Notes: generated by a model from the letters alone, not told the origin. Positions 1 to 7,591 are shown, numbered from the stretch's first letter. The stretch is 10,135 bases of DNA from Desulfosudis sp034189195 (GCA_034189195.1 JAXHVI010000102.1:1-10135), one strand, 5' to 3'. Program-made: numbers and translations.

Positions 1-1216
1 TCACATAGAGCCTGTCCACACCGCTTTCGGCCGCCATGACGCCTGTTTTGCCGTGCATTACCGGCGCGTGATCCCCCAGTTCAAACATGTCTCCCATGAT
101 CAGGATACCGCGCCCGGCCCCCTTCAGCTCCCGCAATCCGGCCAGGGCCGCCTTCATCGATTCCGGATTGGCGTTATACGTGTCATCCACCAGGGTAAAC
201 CCGGCCCTGGTCCGTGCAATGGTCATTCGGCCCGGCACCGGGGAAAAGACCTCCAGCCCGGCCTTGATCTCCGCCGCGGACAGTCCCAGCTCCGCCCCGA
301 TGGCGGCGGCGGCCAGGGCGTTGGACACCATGAAGGTGCCGGATACCGGAAGGGCCACGTCCACCTGCTCGTCCGTGGCGGACAGACACAGGTCGAAACA
401 GACCCGGCCGTCCCGCCTTCTGACCGAAGTGGCGGTGATATCGGCCTTCTGCCCCATGCCGTAGGTCACCACCCGGCCCCTGACCTTTTGCGCCATCTTC
501 ATGACCCGCGGATCATCGGCATTCACGATGGCCGTGTCCCTTTCGGTCAGGGCTTCAAAAAGTTCGGCCTTGGCCCGGGCCACGCCGTCGACATTTTCCA
601 CGCCCTCCAGGTGCCCGGCCCCCACATTGAGGACCACGCCCATGTCCGGCTCGCAGATCTTTGCCAGTCGCCCGATCTCGCCGGGCGCGTTCATGCCCAT
701 CTCAAGGATCGCCACCTGGTGGCCTTTTTCCAGCCGCAGCAGGGTCAGGGGCAGGCCGATCTCGTTGTTGAAATTTCCCGCGGTGGCCAGCACCCTGTAC
801 CGGCGGCCGCAAACCATTGCCGCCATCTCCTTGGTGCTGGTCTTGCCGTTGGTGCCGGTGATGGCCGCCACCCGTGGATTCAGGCTCCTTCGGCGATGAC
901 GGGCCAGGTTCCCCAGGGCGACAACGGTGTCTTTTACCACCACCCGCGCCCCCCGGCCGGTTGCATGGGACGTACCGATCCGGGACGCATGGACCTGATC
1001 GATCATCACGCCGCCGGCTCCCTTGGCCAGCACCTGATCGATAAACGCATGACCGTCATGCTGCTGCCCCTGAATCGCCACAAACAGATCTCCCTTGCCA
1101 AGGGTCCGCGAATCGATGGAGATGTTTCCAAACACCTCGTTTCCCTTTCCCTGCACCAGCTCGCCGCCGGTTGCCGTTATCACATCTGACATATGCCACA
1201 CCAGGCCGCCTGCCAT
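1..1216 (-). CDS. murF: UDP-N-acetylmuramoyl-tripeptide--D-alanyl-D-alanine ligase MurF, C-terminus cut by window edge
   Basis: MurF adds D-Ala-D-Ala to UDP-MurNAc-tripeptide in the cytoplasm, the last soluble step of peptidoglycan precursor synthesis. Reading the minus strand gives 405 open codons with no stop before the left edge; the family usually has about 450-460 residues, so roughly the last 50 are missing. The Mur ligase N-terminal motif SIDSRTLGKGDLFVAI is at residues 33-48 and the ATP-binding loop GTNGKTS at 121-127. The MurF-like stretch GNFNNEIGLPLTLL, the EMGMN motif and DDTYNANPESM follow in the usual order. I chose ATG 1216, 6 bp after the murE stop, because it keeps a Trp-containing N-terminus that I believe homologues share; ATG 1192 is a possible internal alternative. 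It is the last visible gene of the dcw operon and translation is probably coupled to murE. Family identity is secure; only the exact start is uncertain. Confidence 0.95.
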   Translation of the reverse strand, partial: MAGGLVWHMSDVITATGGELVQGKGNEVFGNISIDSRTLGKGDLFVAIQGQQHDGHAFIDQVLAKGAGGVMIDQVHASRIGTSHATGRGARVVVKDTVVALGNLARHRRRSLNPRVAAITGTNGKTSTKEMAAMVCGRRYRVLATAGNFNNEIGLPLTLLRLEKGHQVAILEMGMNAPGEIGRLAKICEPDMGVVLNVGAGHLEGVENVDGVARAKAELFEALTERDTAIVNADDPRVMKMAQKVRGRVVTYGMGQKADITATSVRRRDGRVCFDLCLSATDEQVDVALPVSGTFMVSNALAAAAIGAELGLSAAEIKAGLEVFSPVPGRMTIARTRAGFTLVDDTYNANPESMKAALAGLRELKGAGRGILIMGDMFELGDHAPVMHGKTGVMAAESGVDRLYV

Positions 1217-1222
1217 GATCGC

Positions 1223-2812
1223 CTATCCGCACTGCCCCGCCGACAGGGCGGGCATCTGGTCGTTCCCGGTATTCCCCCGGGCCTGCAGTGCGGCCGCGGC
1301 CTCCTGCCTGTCATCAAAATCAATGGTCCTGTCCCTGAATATCTGGTAGTTCTCCTCTCCCTTGCCGGCGATCAGAATGGTGTCGCCTGGCGCCGCCGCC
1401 GACACCGCGGCACGTATGGCCAGGCGGCGGTCCGGCTCCACCAGGTACCGGCCGTTACTGCTTTCGCCGGCCAGGCCGGCCACATCGGCCACCCGCTCGG
1501 ACAGGCCGGTCATTCCCTTTACAATATCCGCGATAATGGCTTCCGGGTCCTCGCTTCTCGGATTGTCCGACGTCACCACCACCCGGTCGGCAATGGTGGC
1601 GGCAATCCCGCCCATTTTCGGCCGCTTGGCCCTGTCCCGGTCGCCGCCGCAGCCGAACACGCAGAAAAGCCGGCCGGCAGAGATATTTCGAAGGGCCGAC
1701 AGCACATTTTCAAGGGCATCCGGTGTGTGGGCATAATCCACAAAAACAAAGCGTCCCATCCGGTCGGCCACCTTTTCCAGACGGCCGGGCACACCGGCAA
1801 AGGTCTTGATGCCGTCCTGAATCGCCGCTCCTTCCACGCCCAGGGCAACACCGGCGCCGGCCGCGCAGAGAATATTCTCAAGGTTATAGGTGCCGGCCAG
1901 CGGTGAGCAGAATGGGATCGGTCCGGCCGGCGTCACAATTGTGCCGGCAAGGCCGTCCGGAGAGCTGGTCACCCCCTTTGGACAAATATCGCACGCATCG
2001 GCGAACCCCGCGCCCATGCGACCGGCCGCGGGCAGCGTATCAAACAGGCCCCGTCCACGGGCATCATTACAGTTGATCACCGAAACCATGTGCTTTTCCC
2101 GGGCCCCCACGGACCGGGTTCCGGTAAACAGTCGTTTTTTGCACTCCCAGTAGGTCTCCATGTCCCCGTGAAAATCCAGGTGGTCCTGGGTCAGGTTGGT
2201 AAAGATGGCCACGTCAAAAGCGCACCCGGCCACCCGCTGCTGGGCCAGGGCGTGGGAGGAGACCTCCATGACCACATGGGTGACGCCGGCGGTTGCCATG
2301 TCACGCAGAATGCATTGCAGGTCGGCCGACTCCGGCGTGGTCAGGGGATTTCTGAAGCGCCGGCCCACGTAACGGAAATTGCCGGTGCCGATCACCCCCA
2401 CCTGTTTTCCCGCCTTTGCCAGTATGTTCTCCACCAGGGCCGCAGTGGTGGTCTTGCCGTTGGTGCCGGTGACACCGATCATCACCAGCCTTGCCGAAGG
2501 TGCGCCGTAGAAAACAGCGGACAGCAGCGCCAGGGCGTTCCGGGCGTCAGCCACCCGCACCGTCACGGCGTCGCGGGCATCCACCTCTTTTTCCGCCACC
2601 ACGGCCACTGCGCCCCTGGCCAGGGCCTGGCCGATAAAATCATGGCCGTCCCTGGCACTGCCCCGAATGGCCACGAACAGGCCGCCGGGCCGGACCTCGT
2701 CGGACCGGTAATGAATCGAGGCGATCTCCGGGTCCGGCATCACGCCCCGGGCCGCCGCCGTTGAACGGACGCTTTCCGGGCAGACCGGCAGCAGCAGTTC
2801 GGAGAGTCTCAT
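1223..2812 (-). CDS. murE: UDP-N-acetylmuramoyl-L-alanyl-D-glutamate--2,6-diaminopimelate ligase MurE
   Basis: MurE adds the third residue of the stem peptide to UDP-MurNAc-L-Ala-D-Glu in an ATP-dependent cytoplasmic reaction. The 529-residue protein has all three Mur ligase domains. These include the N-terminal substrate domain (RSDEVRPGGLFVAI, residues 36-49), the ATP loop GTNGKTT at 116-122, the TTPES segment at 158-162, and HLDFHGDMETYWECKKRLF, which carries the lysine expected to be carbamylated. DNPR at residues 416-419 is the established signature of meso-diaminopimelate-specific MurE, in contrast to lysine-specific Gram-positive enzymes, and its position is close to that in the E. coli protein. 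The length is slightly above the usual 485-500. The ATG overlaps the ftsI stop as ATGA (2809-2812), so translation is likely coupled, and murF follows after 6 bp. Nothing in the sequence suggests loss of function. Confidence 0.97.
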   Translation of the reverse strand: MRLSELLLPVCPESVRSTAAARGVMPDPEIASIHYRSDEVRPGGLFVAIRGSARDGHDFIGQALARGAVAVVAEKEVDARDAVTVRVADARNALALLSAVFYGAPSARLVMIGVTGTNGKTTTAALVENILAKAGKQVGVIGTGNFRYVGRRFRNPLTTPESADLQCILRDMATAGVTHVVMEVSSHALAQQRVAGCAFDVAIFTNLTQDHLDFHGDMETYWECKKRLFTGTRSVGAREKHMVSVINCNDARGRGLFDTLPAAGRMGAGFADACDICPKGVTSSPDGLAGTIVTPAGPIPFCSPLAGTYNLENILCAAGAGVALGVEGAAIQDGIKTFAGVPGRLEKVADRMGRFVFVDYAHTPDALENVLSALRNISAGRLFCVFGCGGDRDRAKRPKMGGIAATIADRVVVTSDNPRSEDPEAIIADIVKGMTGLSERVADVAGLAGESSNGRYLVEPDRRLAIRAAVSAAAPGDTILIAGKGEENYQIFRDRTIDFDDRQEAAAALQARGNTGNDQMPALSAGQCG

Positions 2813-4566
2813 CCGTTCACCTCCCCGGGTATGGCGACCATCATTTTTCCCCGGTCCGTCTCAAACTCGGGGGGCACCCCCAGGTAACTCAATACTTCAT
2901 AAGCGATCCGCCGAAAGGCCGGAGCCGCCACCACGCCGCCATAGTGATGCTTTTGCGGCGCGTCCAGCACCACAAGAACGGCGATACGGGGGTCCACCTT
3001 GGGCACAAACCCCATAAAAGAGGCGACAAACTCGTCTTCCGCATAACCGCCTTCGGCGTTATACTTCTGGGCCGTGCCGGTTTTTCCGCAGACCGTGTAC
3101 CCCTTGATGGCGGCCATGGTGCCGGTGCCGTCTTCCGACGTCACGGTCTCCATGATATCGGTGACGGTCCGGGCCGTCTCCCGGGAGATGATCCGCCGTC
3201 CCCGGGTGACGCCGTACTGCCGGACCACGCTGCCGTTCTCATCCACAACGGCCTTCACCACATAAGGTTTCATCAGCACGCCGCCGTTGGCCACCGCTGA
3301 AAGGGCTGTGACCAGTTGAATGGCCGACACCGATATGCCCTGGCCAAAGGCAATGGCGCCGGTGTCGATGGGGGTCCACCGGGCATAGTCGGCCAGCCGT
3401 CCCTGAGTCTCTCCGGAACAGTTGATGCCGGTCTCCTGGCCAAAGCCGAACCGGTGAAGGCTTTCCCACAAAACCTGACGGCCGATCATTTCACTGATCT
3501 TCACCGCACCGATGTTGCTGGAGTACTGAACGATCTGGCCTAAAGAGAGCCAGCCGTGGGCCTTTGTGTCATGCACCAGGTTCTTGTAAACCCGGTACTT
3601 GCCCTCCTCGCAGAAAAAGACGCTGTCCGGCGTGCAGACGCCGGCCTCCAGGGCGGCGGCGGCCAGGAATATCTTCATGGTGGAACCCGGCTCAAAGGCG
3701 TCGGTCACCGTCCGGTTCCGCCACCAGCGCCGGTCGTACCGGGAAAAGGCGTTGGGGTTGAAAAAAGGATAGTTGGCCATGGCCAGCACCTCGCCGGTGC
3801 GCGGGTCCATTACCACGGCCATGCCCGATGCCGCGTCGTAGGTGCGGGCCGTCTCCTCCAGTACCGTTTCCACGATGCACTGGATAGTGCCGTCAATGGT
3901 CAGCACCAGGCTGCTGCCGCTGCCGCCGGCATCCCCGTCCTCGGTATAAAGATCGCGGCCGATGGCGTCCTTGATGATGGTGCGCTCAACCCGGCGGCCC
4001 CGCAGAGAGGCATCATAGGCATACTCCAGCCCCTCCAGCCCTTTCTCGTCAATACCTGAAAAACCGATCACCTGGGCGGCCAGGGTCTTGTTGGGATAGA
4101 CCCGCTGCCGTTCCGGCACAAACGCGATGGCGCCCCTGTCCAGTCCGATCCGGCGGACCGCGTCCGCCTCGGCGGGCATCACGTTGCGCTTGAGCCACAC
4201 AAAAGATTTACCGGATGCGATCTGCTTTCTGATCTCCCCGGCCTTGACGCCCAGGGCCGCTGCAAGGGCATTTACCTTGTCTTCTGCACCGGTCATGACG
4301 CCGGGATGCATGCCGATGGAAACCGTGTCAATGGTCACGGCCATCTCCATGTTGTTCCGGTCATAAATGGCGCCCCGCTTGCCGGTGGTGACCCGCACCT
4401 TCTGATACTCCCTGGAGGCTTCACCGGCCAGCATGTCGCCGCAGAAGGCCTGAAGATAGATCACCCGCGCCCCCACCACCAGGTAAAGGGCGCTGAAAAT
4501 CAGCCCCACCAGCAGGATGCGGATGCGAATGCCTTTTGTCTCGTCTGTCTTGCGGCTGTATCTCAT
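2809..4566 (-). CDS. ftsI: Septal peptidoglycan DD-transpeptidase FtsI (class B penicillin-binding protein 3)
   Basis: FtsI is the inner-membrane transpeptidase that crosslinks peptidoglycan at the division septum, working with FtsW and the FtsQLB complex. The 585-residue product starts MRYSRKTDETKG and has one N-terminal membrane segment at about residues 17-33. A periplasmic dimerisation/pedestal domain with RGAIYDRN near residue 64 comes next, then the transpeptidase domain. The catalytic set is complete: SxxK is STMK with nucleophile Ser295, SxN is Ser349-Ser350-Asn351, and KTG is Lys495-Thr496-Gly497. The chain ends soon after the catalytic domain, so there are no PASTA repeats, and the length is close to E. 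coli FtsI. I chose ATG 4566 over upstream in-frame codons because it overlaps the ftsL stop as ATGA and places the membrane segment correctly; a longer frame to 4758 would read through ftsL. The stop overlaps the murE start. Confidence 0.96.
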   Translation of the reverse strand: MRYSRKTDETKGIRIRILLVGLIFSALYLVVGARVIYLQAFCGDMLAGEASREYQKVRVTTGKRGAIYDRNNMEMAVTIDTVSIGMHPGVMTGAEDKVNALAAALGVKAGEIRKQIASGKSFVWLKRNVMPAEADAVRRIGLDRGAIAFVPERQRVYPNKTLAAQVIGFSGIDEKGLEGLEYAYDASLRGRRVERTIIKDAIGRDLYTEDGDAGGSGSSLVLTIDGTIQCIVETVLEETARTYDAASGMAVVMDPRTGEVLAMANYPFFNPNAFSRYDRRWWRNRTVTDAFEPGSTMKIFLAAAALEAGVCTPDSVFFCEEGKYRVYKNLVHDTKAHGWLSLGQIVQYSSNIGAVKISEMIGRQVLWESLHRFGFGQETGINCSGETQGRLADYARWTPIDTGAIAFGQGISVSAIQLVTALSAVANGGVLMKPYVVKAVVDENGSVVRQYGVTRGRRIISRETARTVTDIMETVTSEDGTGTMAAIKGYTVCGKTGTAQKYNAEGGYAEDEFVASFMGFVPKVDPRIAVLVVLDAPQKHHYGGVVAAPAFRRIAYEVLSYLGVPPEFETDRGKMMVAIPGEVNG

Positions 4567-4859
4567 GGAATAAACTCCACCTGGTCCGTGTTCGGCATGA
4601 CCATGTCCAGCCGTGTTCTTGCAATGTCCATGATGCGGGTCGGCGAGCGCAGCCGGGCCAGCTCGATTTTCAGGTCCTTCTGCCGGGCCGCCAGATCCGC
4701 CGCCAGGTCCGTGTTCCGGGTGATGTCGTACCGCAGGTCCACGCTTTGCACGCGGCACCAGGCAAAGCAGAAAAGCTCTCCGGTCAGCAGCAGGAGCACG
4801 GCCAGCCAGAGCAGGATGGTTCGGTCGCCTGCCTTGCGCTGCTTTTTCTTTTCGGCCAT
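4563..4859 (-). CDS. ftsL: FtsL-like cell division protein (small single-pass membrane protein)
   Basis: FtsL is a bitopic division protein that pairs with FtsB through a periplasmic coiled coil and activates FtsWI. This 98-residue product has the expected architecture. It has a lysine/arginine-rich cytoplasmic tail (MAEKKKQRKAGDR), one strongly hydrophobic segment at about residues 14-34, then a heptad-like stretch to about residue 75. It ends with RIMDIARTRLDMVMPNTDQV, which resembles the conserved end of FtsL proteins, where the helix is followed by a proline. Primary sequence in this family is poorly conserved, so the call rests on topology and on the diagnostic slot between rsmH and ftsI. 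GGAGG lies just upstream of ATG 4859, 16 bp after the rsmH stop, and is the best Shine-Dalgarno match; the frame extends to 5027 but would then overlap rsmH. The stop overlaps the ftsI start as ATGA. Confidence 0.87.
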   Translation of the reverse strand: MAEKKKQRKAGDRTILLWLAVLLLLTGELFCFAWCRVQSVDLRYDITRNTDLAADLAARQKDLKIELARLRSPTRIMDIARTRLDMVMPNTDQVEFIP

Positions 4860-4875
4860 CACCTGCCTCCGGTGG

Positions 4876-5814
4876 TTATACTTTTTCCGCGGCCCGCAAC
4901 CGCACGCTTCGGGACATGGGGTTTGCCCGGACCTCTTCCGCTGTCGGCACCAGGGCCTTGCGGGTAACGATCCGGCACTCCCGCTGTTTGTTGCACGAAC
5001 AGACCGGCAGGCCGGGAGGACAGACACACGCTTTCTCCCACAGCTTCATCCGGTGCTTGACCATCCTGTCTTCCAGCGAATGAAACGACAGGACACAGAT
5101 TCGGCCCCCCGGCTTTATGCGGTCGATCACCGCATCCAGAAACCGCTCCAGGTTCTCAAGCTCGGTGTTGACCGCGATGCGAAGGGCCATGAACACGCGG
5201 GTGGCCGGATCGATCTTTGCCGTGTGCCGCTCTTTTGCGGGATACGCATCAGTCACGATGCGGGCTAGGTGCCCGCTGGTGGTGACGGGCGCCGATTTTC
5301 TGGCCTCAACAATGCGGCGGGCGATGCGGGAGGCATACCGCTCTTCTCCGAACTCCCTGAAAATCCGTACCAGGTCGGCCTCACCAGACTGATTGACAAG
5401 GTCTGCCGCCGTCAGGCTCTGATCCGGGTCCATGCGCATGTCCAGGGGCTCGTCCTTTCGAAAGGAAAAGCCCCGGCCGCTGCCGTCGATCTGGTAAAAG
5501 GAGAGCCCCAGGTCCAGCAACACACCATCAACCGCCGGTATATCCAGGCTGGAGAGGATCTCCGAAAAATCGGCGAAATTGCCCCGTACATATAAAACGC
5601 GCTCTCCGAAAACGGAAAGCGCCTGTTTCGCGTGAGACAGGGCCGCGGGGTCTTTGTCAATGCCGATCAGCAGCCCTTCCGGAAGAATTTTTTCAGCGAT
5701 GCGGACCGCATGTCCCCCGCCCCCCAGGGTGCAGTCCGCAACGACCTTTCCCTTTTCGCAGTTGAGAAGGGCGACCGCTTGGTCGGGCATGACCGATGTG
5801 TGGCGAAACGACAT
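4876..5814 (-). CDS. rsmH: 16S rRNA (cytosine-1402-N4)-methyltransferase RsmH (MraW)
   Basis: RsmH transfers a methyl group from S-adenosylmethionine to N4 of C1402 in 16S rRNA, near the ribosomal P site. The 312-residue protein has the usual family length. Visible motifs are the N-terminal RHTSVMPDQAVALL, the SAM-binding loop DCTLGGGGHA (GGGGH at 31-35), the acidic motif GIDKDP at 51-56, DLGLSFYQID at 101-110 and PLDMRMD. After these come ERYASRIARRIVEAR and the C-terminal VLSFHSLEDRMVKH, followed by the cysteine-rich CVCPPGLPVCSC that is typical near the end. The DLG motif is commonly DLGVSS; here the second Ser is Phe, a modest variation. The start lies 1 bp after the mraZ stop and ftsL follows after 16 bp, matching the classic mraZ-rsmH-ftsL order. 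Identification is essentially certain. Confidence 0.97.
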   Translation of the reverse strand: MSFRHTSVMPDQAVALLNCEKGKVVADCTLGGGGHAVRIAEKILPEGLLIGIDKDPAALSHAKQALSVFGERVLYVRGNFADFSEILSSLDIPAVDGVLLDLGLSFYQIDGSGRGFSFRKDEPLDMRMDPDQSLTAADLVNQSGEADLVRIFREFGEERYASRIARRIVEARKSAPVTTSGHLARIVTDAYPAKERHTAKIDPATRVFMALRIAVNTELENLERFLDAVIDRIKPGGRICVLSFHSLEDRMVKHRMKLWEKACVCPPGLPVCSCNKQRECRIVTRKALVPTAEEVRANPMSRSVRLRAAEKV

Positions 5815-5815
5815 G

Positions 5816-6256
5816 TTACAGTCCCAGCTTTTCTATTTCATTCTGAAAATCCTCATCGTTCATATCGTCTTCATGCAGATTTTTCTGTTCTTCCCACCTT
5901 GCCCGCGACCAGATCTCGAAATGATCCGATATGCCGATAAGCACGATCTCCTCTTCAAGCCCGGCATCCTGGCGAAGCTCCGGCGGAATCAGAAGGCGCC
6001 ACTGTTTGTCCGGCCGGCATTCGGACGCACGGCCGATGAAAAACCGTCGGAACCGGCGCATCTGGTTGCCCTTCTTCTCCAGCATCACCAGCTTGGCCTC
6101 TATTTTCGACCACTCCTCCAGGGTGTAGGCGTAGAGCCCGCCTTCAAAAAAGGTGATCATGGCGGTGCCGTCAGCCCCTATAAGATCCCGAAAACGGGAG
6201 GGGATGACGATTCTGCCCTTTGGGTCAATTCTGTGGTAGGAGGTGCCTCGAAACAT
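5816..6256 (-). CDS. mraZ: Transcriptional regulator MraZ
   Basis: MraZ is a DNA-binding protein with two AbrB-like half-domains that binds repeats in the dcw promoter and controls its own operon. The product is 146 residues from ATG 6256, close to the usual 140-150. Both half-sites carry the family motif D-x-x-x-R: DPKGRIVIPSRFRDL near the N-terminus and DKQWRLLIPPELRQDA in the middle. I chose ATG 6256 because the protein then begins MFRGTSYHRIDPKGR, typical of the family, and GGAG lies 5 bp upstream. A longer in-frame reading from TTG 6292 merely translates the operator repeats and is rejected. It is the first gene of the operon, with a promoter and three tandem 10-bp repeats immediately upstream, so autoregulation is likely. 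The chain is slightly extended and acidic at the C-terminus (HEDDMNDEDFQNEIEKLGL). Confidence 0.96.
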   Translation of the reverse strand: MFRGTSYHRIDPKGRIVIPSRFRDLIGADGTAMITFFEGGLYAYTLEEWSKIEAKLVMLEKKGNQMRRFRRFFIGRASECRPDKQWRLLIPPELRQDAGLEEEIVLIGISDHFEIWSRARWEEQKNLHEDDMNDEDFQNEIEKLGL

Positions 6257-6260
6257 AGTT

Positions 6261-6290
6261 ACTCCACTTTGCTCCACTTTGCTCCCCTTC
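6261..6290 (-). promoter_or_regulatory. MraZ operator: three tandem 10-bp repeats
   Basis: Read on the minus strand, the 30 bp before mraZ are GAAGGGGAGC, AAAGTGGAGC and AAAGTGGAGT in exact 10-bp register. MraZ is known to bind short direct repeats spaced one helical turn apart upstream of mraZ: TGGGN repeats in E. coli and AAAGTG-type repeats in mollicutes. The two inner copies fit the latter form. The array overlaps the expected transcription start, and its last copy contains the GGAG used as the mraZ ribosome binding site, so bound MraZ could block initiation. Binding itself is inferred from pattern and location. Confidence 0.82.
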
Positions 6291-6318
6291 AATTTACACG
6301 CCCTGAACCCAGAGTCAA
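6291..6318 (-). promoter_or_regulatory. Probable sigma-70 promoter of the dcw operon
   Basis: On the minus strand, TTGACT (6318-6313) is separated by 16 bp from TAAATT (6296-6291), which puts the start of transcription inside the operator repeats. Just upstream is a very AT-rich block (about 6320-6360) with A and T tracts that could act as an UP element; AATGATTTAT occurs twice there, at 6334-6343 and 6350-6359. The -10 hexamer is only 4 of 6 to consensus, so the call relies partly on position. Confidence 0.6.
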
Positions 6319-6404
6319 GAAAAAAACATAAAAAATGATTTATTTTTTTAATGATTTATCCGGCAAAAAATCGGTGGCACATCCGGACGATTGCCACTTT
6401 CCTG

Positions 6405-6433
6405 TTGAAAAAGCATGACGATGCCTTTAGATT
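6405..6433 (+). promoter_or_regulatory. Possible promoter of the PP-loop thiolase gene
   Basis: TTGAAA at 6405-6410, a 17-bp spacer and TAGATT at 6428-6433 make a moderate sigma-70-like match facing the plus-strand gene. Transcription would begin around 6440, upstream of ATG 6499 but downstream of the longer in-frame start at 6415. This weakly supports the shorter protein. The dcw promoter lies back to back with it about 90 bp away. Confidence 0.33.
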
Positions 6434-6498
6434 ACCCCAAAATGGTTATTGCGGCCCGCACGACCGCGTTCTTAAACTCTATTTTTGTAAACAGGATT

Positions 6499-7494
6499 AT
6501 GGTCGACGACAAACAGAAAGTCCGTGCCCTGGGCCTGTGTTCCGGCGGGCTGGACAGCATGCTGGCGGCCCTGGTGCTTCGGGACCAGGGCATTGAAGTC
6601 CACTGGGTCTGCTTTGAGACCCCCTTTTTCAATGCGGCAAAGGCGGTGCGGGCGGCCGAAGCCCTGAATATCCCCCTTACCGTGAAAAACATCACCGGCC
6701 GGTATGTTCCCATGCTCAAGAACCCGCCCTGCGGGTATGGCCAGCACATGAACCCCTGCATGGACTGCCATGCCCTGATGTTCAACATCGCCGGGGGTGT
6801 CATGAAGGAGAGGGGGTATGATTTCCTGTTCAGCGGCGAGGTCGTGGGCCAGCGGCCCATGAGCCAGACCAAGCCCTCCCTGCGGTACGTGGAAAAACAT
6901 TCCGGGTTTGACGGATACATTCTCCGGCCCCTGAGCGCCCTGCTGCTGCCCGAGACCGAGCCGGAAAAGGCCGGCCTTGTGGACCGAAGCCGCCTGCTGG
7001 GGCTTTCCGGCCGGTCCCGCAAGCCACAGATGGAGCTGGCCCGGCGGTTTGGCGTCACCGACTACCCCTCCCCGGCGGGCGGATGCCTGCTCACGGACAA
7101 GGGGTTTTCCCAGCGGCTGCGCGACCTGTTTGCCCACCAGGAGACCTGCACGGAAAATGATTTTCTCCTGCTCAAGTACGGCCGCCACTTCCGGCTTTCG
7201 CCCACGGCCAAGCTGGTGGTGGGAAGGACCCGGCAGGACAACCAGGACATTCTGGACCACAGCACCGGCCTCAACGCCACGGTCCTCAAGATCAGACAGT
7301 TTCCCGGCCCCACGGGACTGCTGATCGGAGAACCCGGCGAAGGGGCACTCCTGCTGGGGGCCGGCATCTGCCTGGGATACAGCAAGGCCCCGGATGACAA
7401 GCCTGCGGCCGTAACCGTGGCCGCCGGAAAACAGCAGCAGACCGTCACCATGATGGCCGTTCCTCCGGACAAGGTCCGGCACCTGCTGATATGA
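6499..7494 (+). CDS. PP-loop ATPase, MnmA-like tRNA thiouridylase domain with C-terminal NFACT-R-like RNA-binding module
   Basis: A predicted RNA sulfur-transfer enzyme of 331 residues. The N-terminal half is a PP-loop ATPase: ALGLCSGGLDSMLAALVL holds SGGLDS at residues 15-20, which adenylates the target carbonyl in this superfamily. NPCMDCHALMF contains Cys87 and Cys90; Cys90 aligns by eye with the first catalytic Cys of MnmA (the NPDxLCNxxIKF region). Cys196 in SPAGGCLLTD falls where a second catalytic Cys would be expected. GEVVGQRPMSQ matches the MnmA GH-type segment. The last 110 or so residues (DFLLLKYGRHFRLSPTAKLVVGR onward) resemble the NFACT-R_2 module related to NFACT-R (DUF814), reported in such fusions. 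ATG 6499 has AGGA close upstream and begins right before the core fold; the frame extends to 6415 but that part looks noncoding. It is divergent from dcw with no partner genes. Family call good; RNA target unknown. Confidence 0.85.
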   Translation: MVDDKQKVRALGLCSGGLDSMLAALVLRDQGIEVHWVCFETPFFNAAKAVRAAEALNIPLTVKNITGRYVPMLKNPPCGYGQHMNPCMDCHALMFNIAGGVMKERGYDFLFSGEVVGQRPMSQTKPSLRYVEKHSGFDGYILRPLSALLLPETEPEKAGLVDRSRLLGLSGRSRKPQMELARRFGVTDYPSPAGGCLLTDKGFSQRLRDLFAHQETCTENDFLLLKYGRHFRLSPTAKLVVGRTRQDNQDILDHSTGLNATVLKIRQFPGPTGLLIGEPGEGALLLGAGICLGYSKAPDDKPAAVTVAAGKQQQTVTMMAVPPDKVRHLLI

Positions 7495-7531
7495 CACTTG
7501 AATCCTTGAACCCTTACCCTTTAGTTTTGTC
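7495..7531 (+). repeat. Degenerate octamer repeat after the PP-loop gene
   Basis: Directly after the stop codon are TTGAATCC, TTGAACCC and TTACCCTT, three degenerate 8-bp units at 7498-7521. No hairpin with a T-run is visible here, so how the plus-strand gene terminates is unclear. Confidence 0.4.
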
Positions 7532-7561
7532 TTGACCTTTTTCCGTACCTGACTATATATT
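7532..7561 (+). promoter_or_regulatory. Sigma-70-like promoter left upstream of a degraded gene
   Basis: TTGACC (7532-7537) is followed by TATATA after 16 bp (7554-7559) or TATATT after 18 bp (7556-7561). Both hexamers are near consensus and point rightward into the penicillin acylase remnant, whose own N-terminal coding part is missing. It may be a surviving promoter of the ancestral locus or a chance match in AT-rich DNA. Confidence 0.4.
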
Positions 7562-7591
7562 GGCCAAACGATCAAACATTTTTTACAATTT

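Noticed and set aside
53..1189. Long plus-strand ORF of 378 codons opposite murF
   Set aside because: It is the antisense shadow of a clear MurF; its translation is low in recognisable motifs and rich in Gly, His and Pro, as expected from GC-rich antisense reading.
4567..4758. N-terminal extension of ftsI
   Set aside because: It lies entirely inside ftsL in another frame, and ATG 4566 with the ATGA overlap gives a standard FtsI.
4306..5268. Plus-strand ORF of 320 codons across ftsI, ftsL and rsmH
   Set aside because: It spans three well-identified minus-strand genes and has no family resemblance.
6261..6290. Tandem repeats before mraZ as a CRISPR or slippage array
   Set aside because: Units are 10 bp without spacers and sit exactly at the mraZ operator position.
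6257..6292. Earlier TTG start for mraZ at 6292
   Set aside because: The extra residues only translate the 10-bp operator repeats and the family N-terminus begins at MFRGTSYHRID.
6415..6498. Upstream 28-codon extension of the PP-loop protein
   Set aside because: Family members begin close to the SGGLDS strand; the extension lacks a convincing ribosome binding site and may lie upstream of the transcription start.
6472..7575. Minus-strand ORF of 367 codons opposite the PP-loop gene
   Set aside because: The plus strand has SGGLDS and conserved Cys motifs; the minus reading has none and is a shadow.
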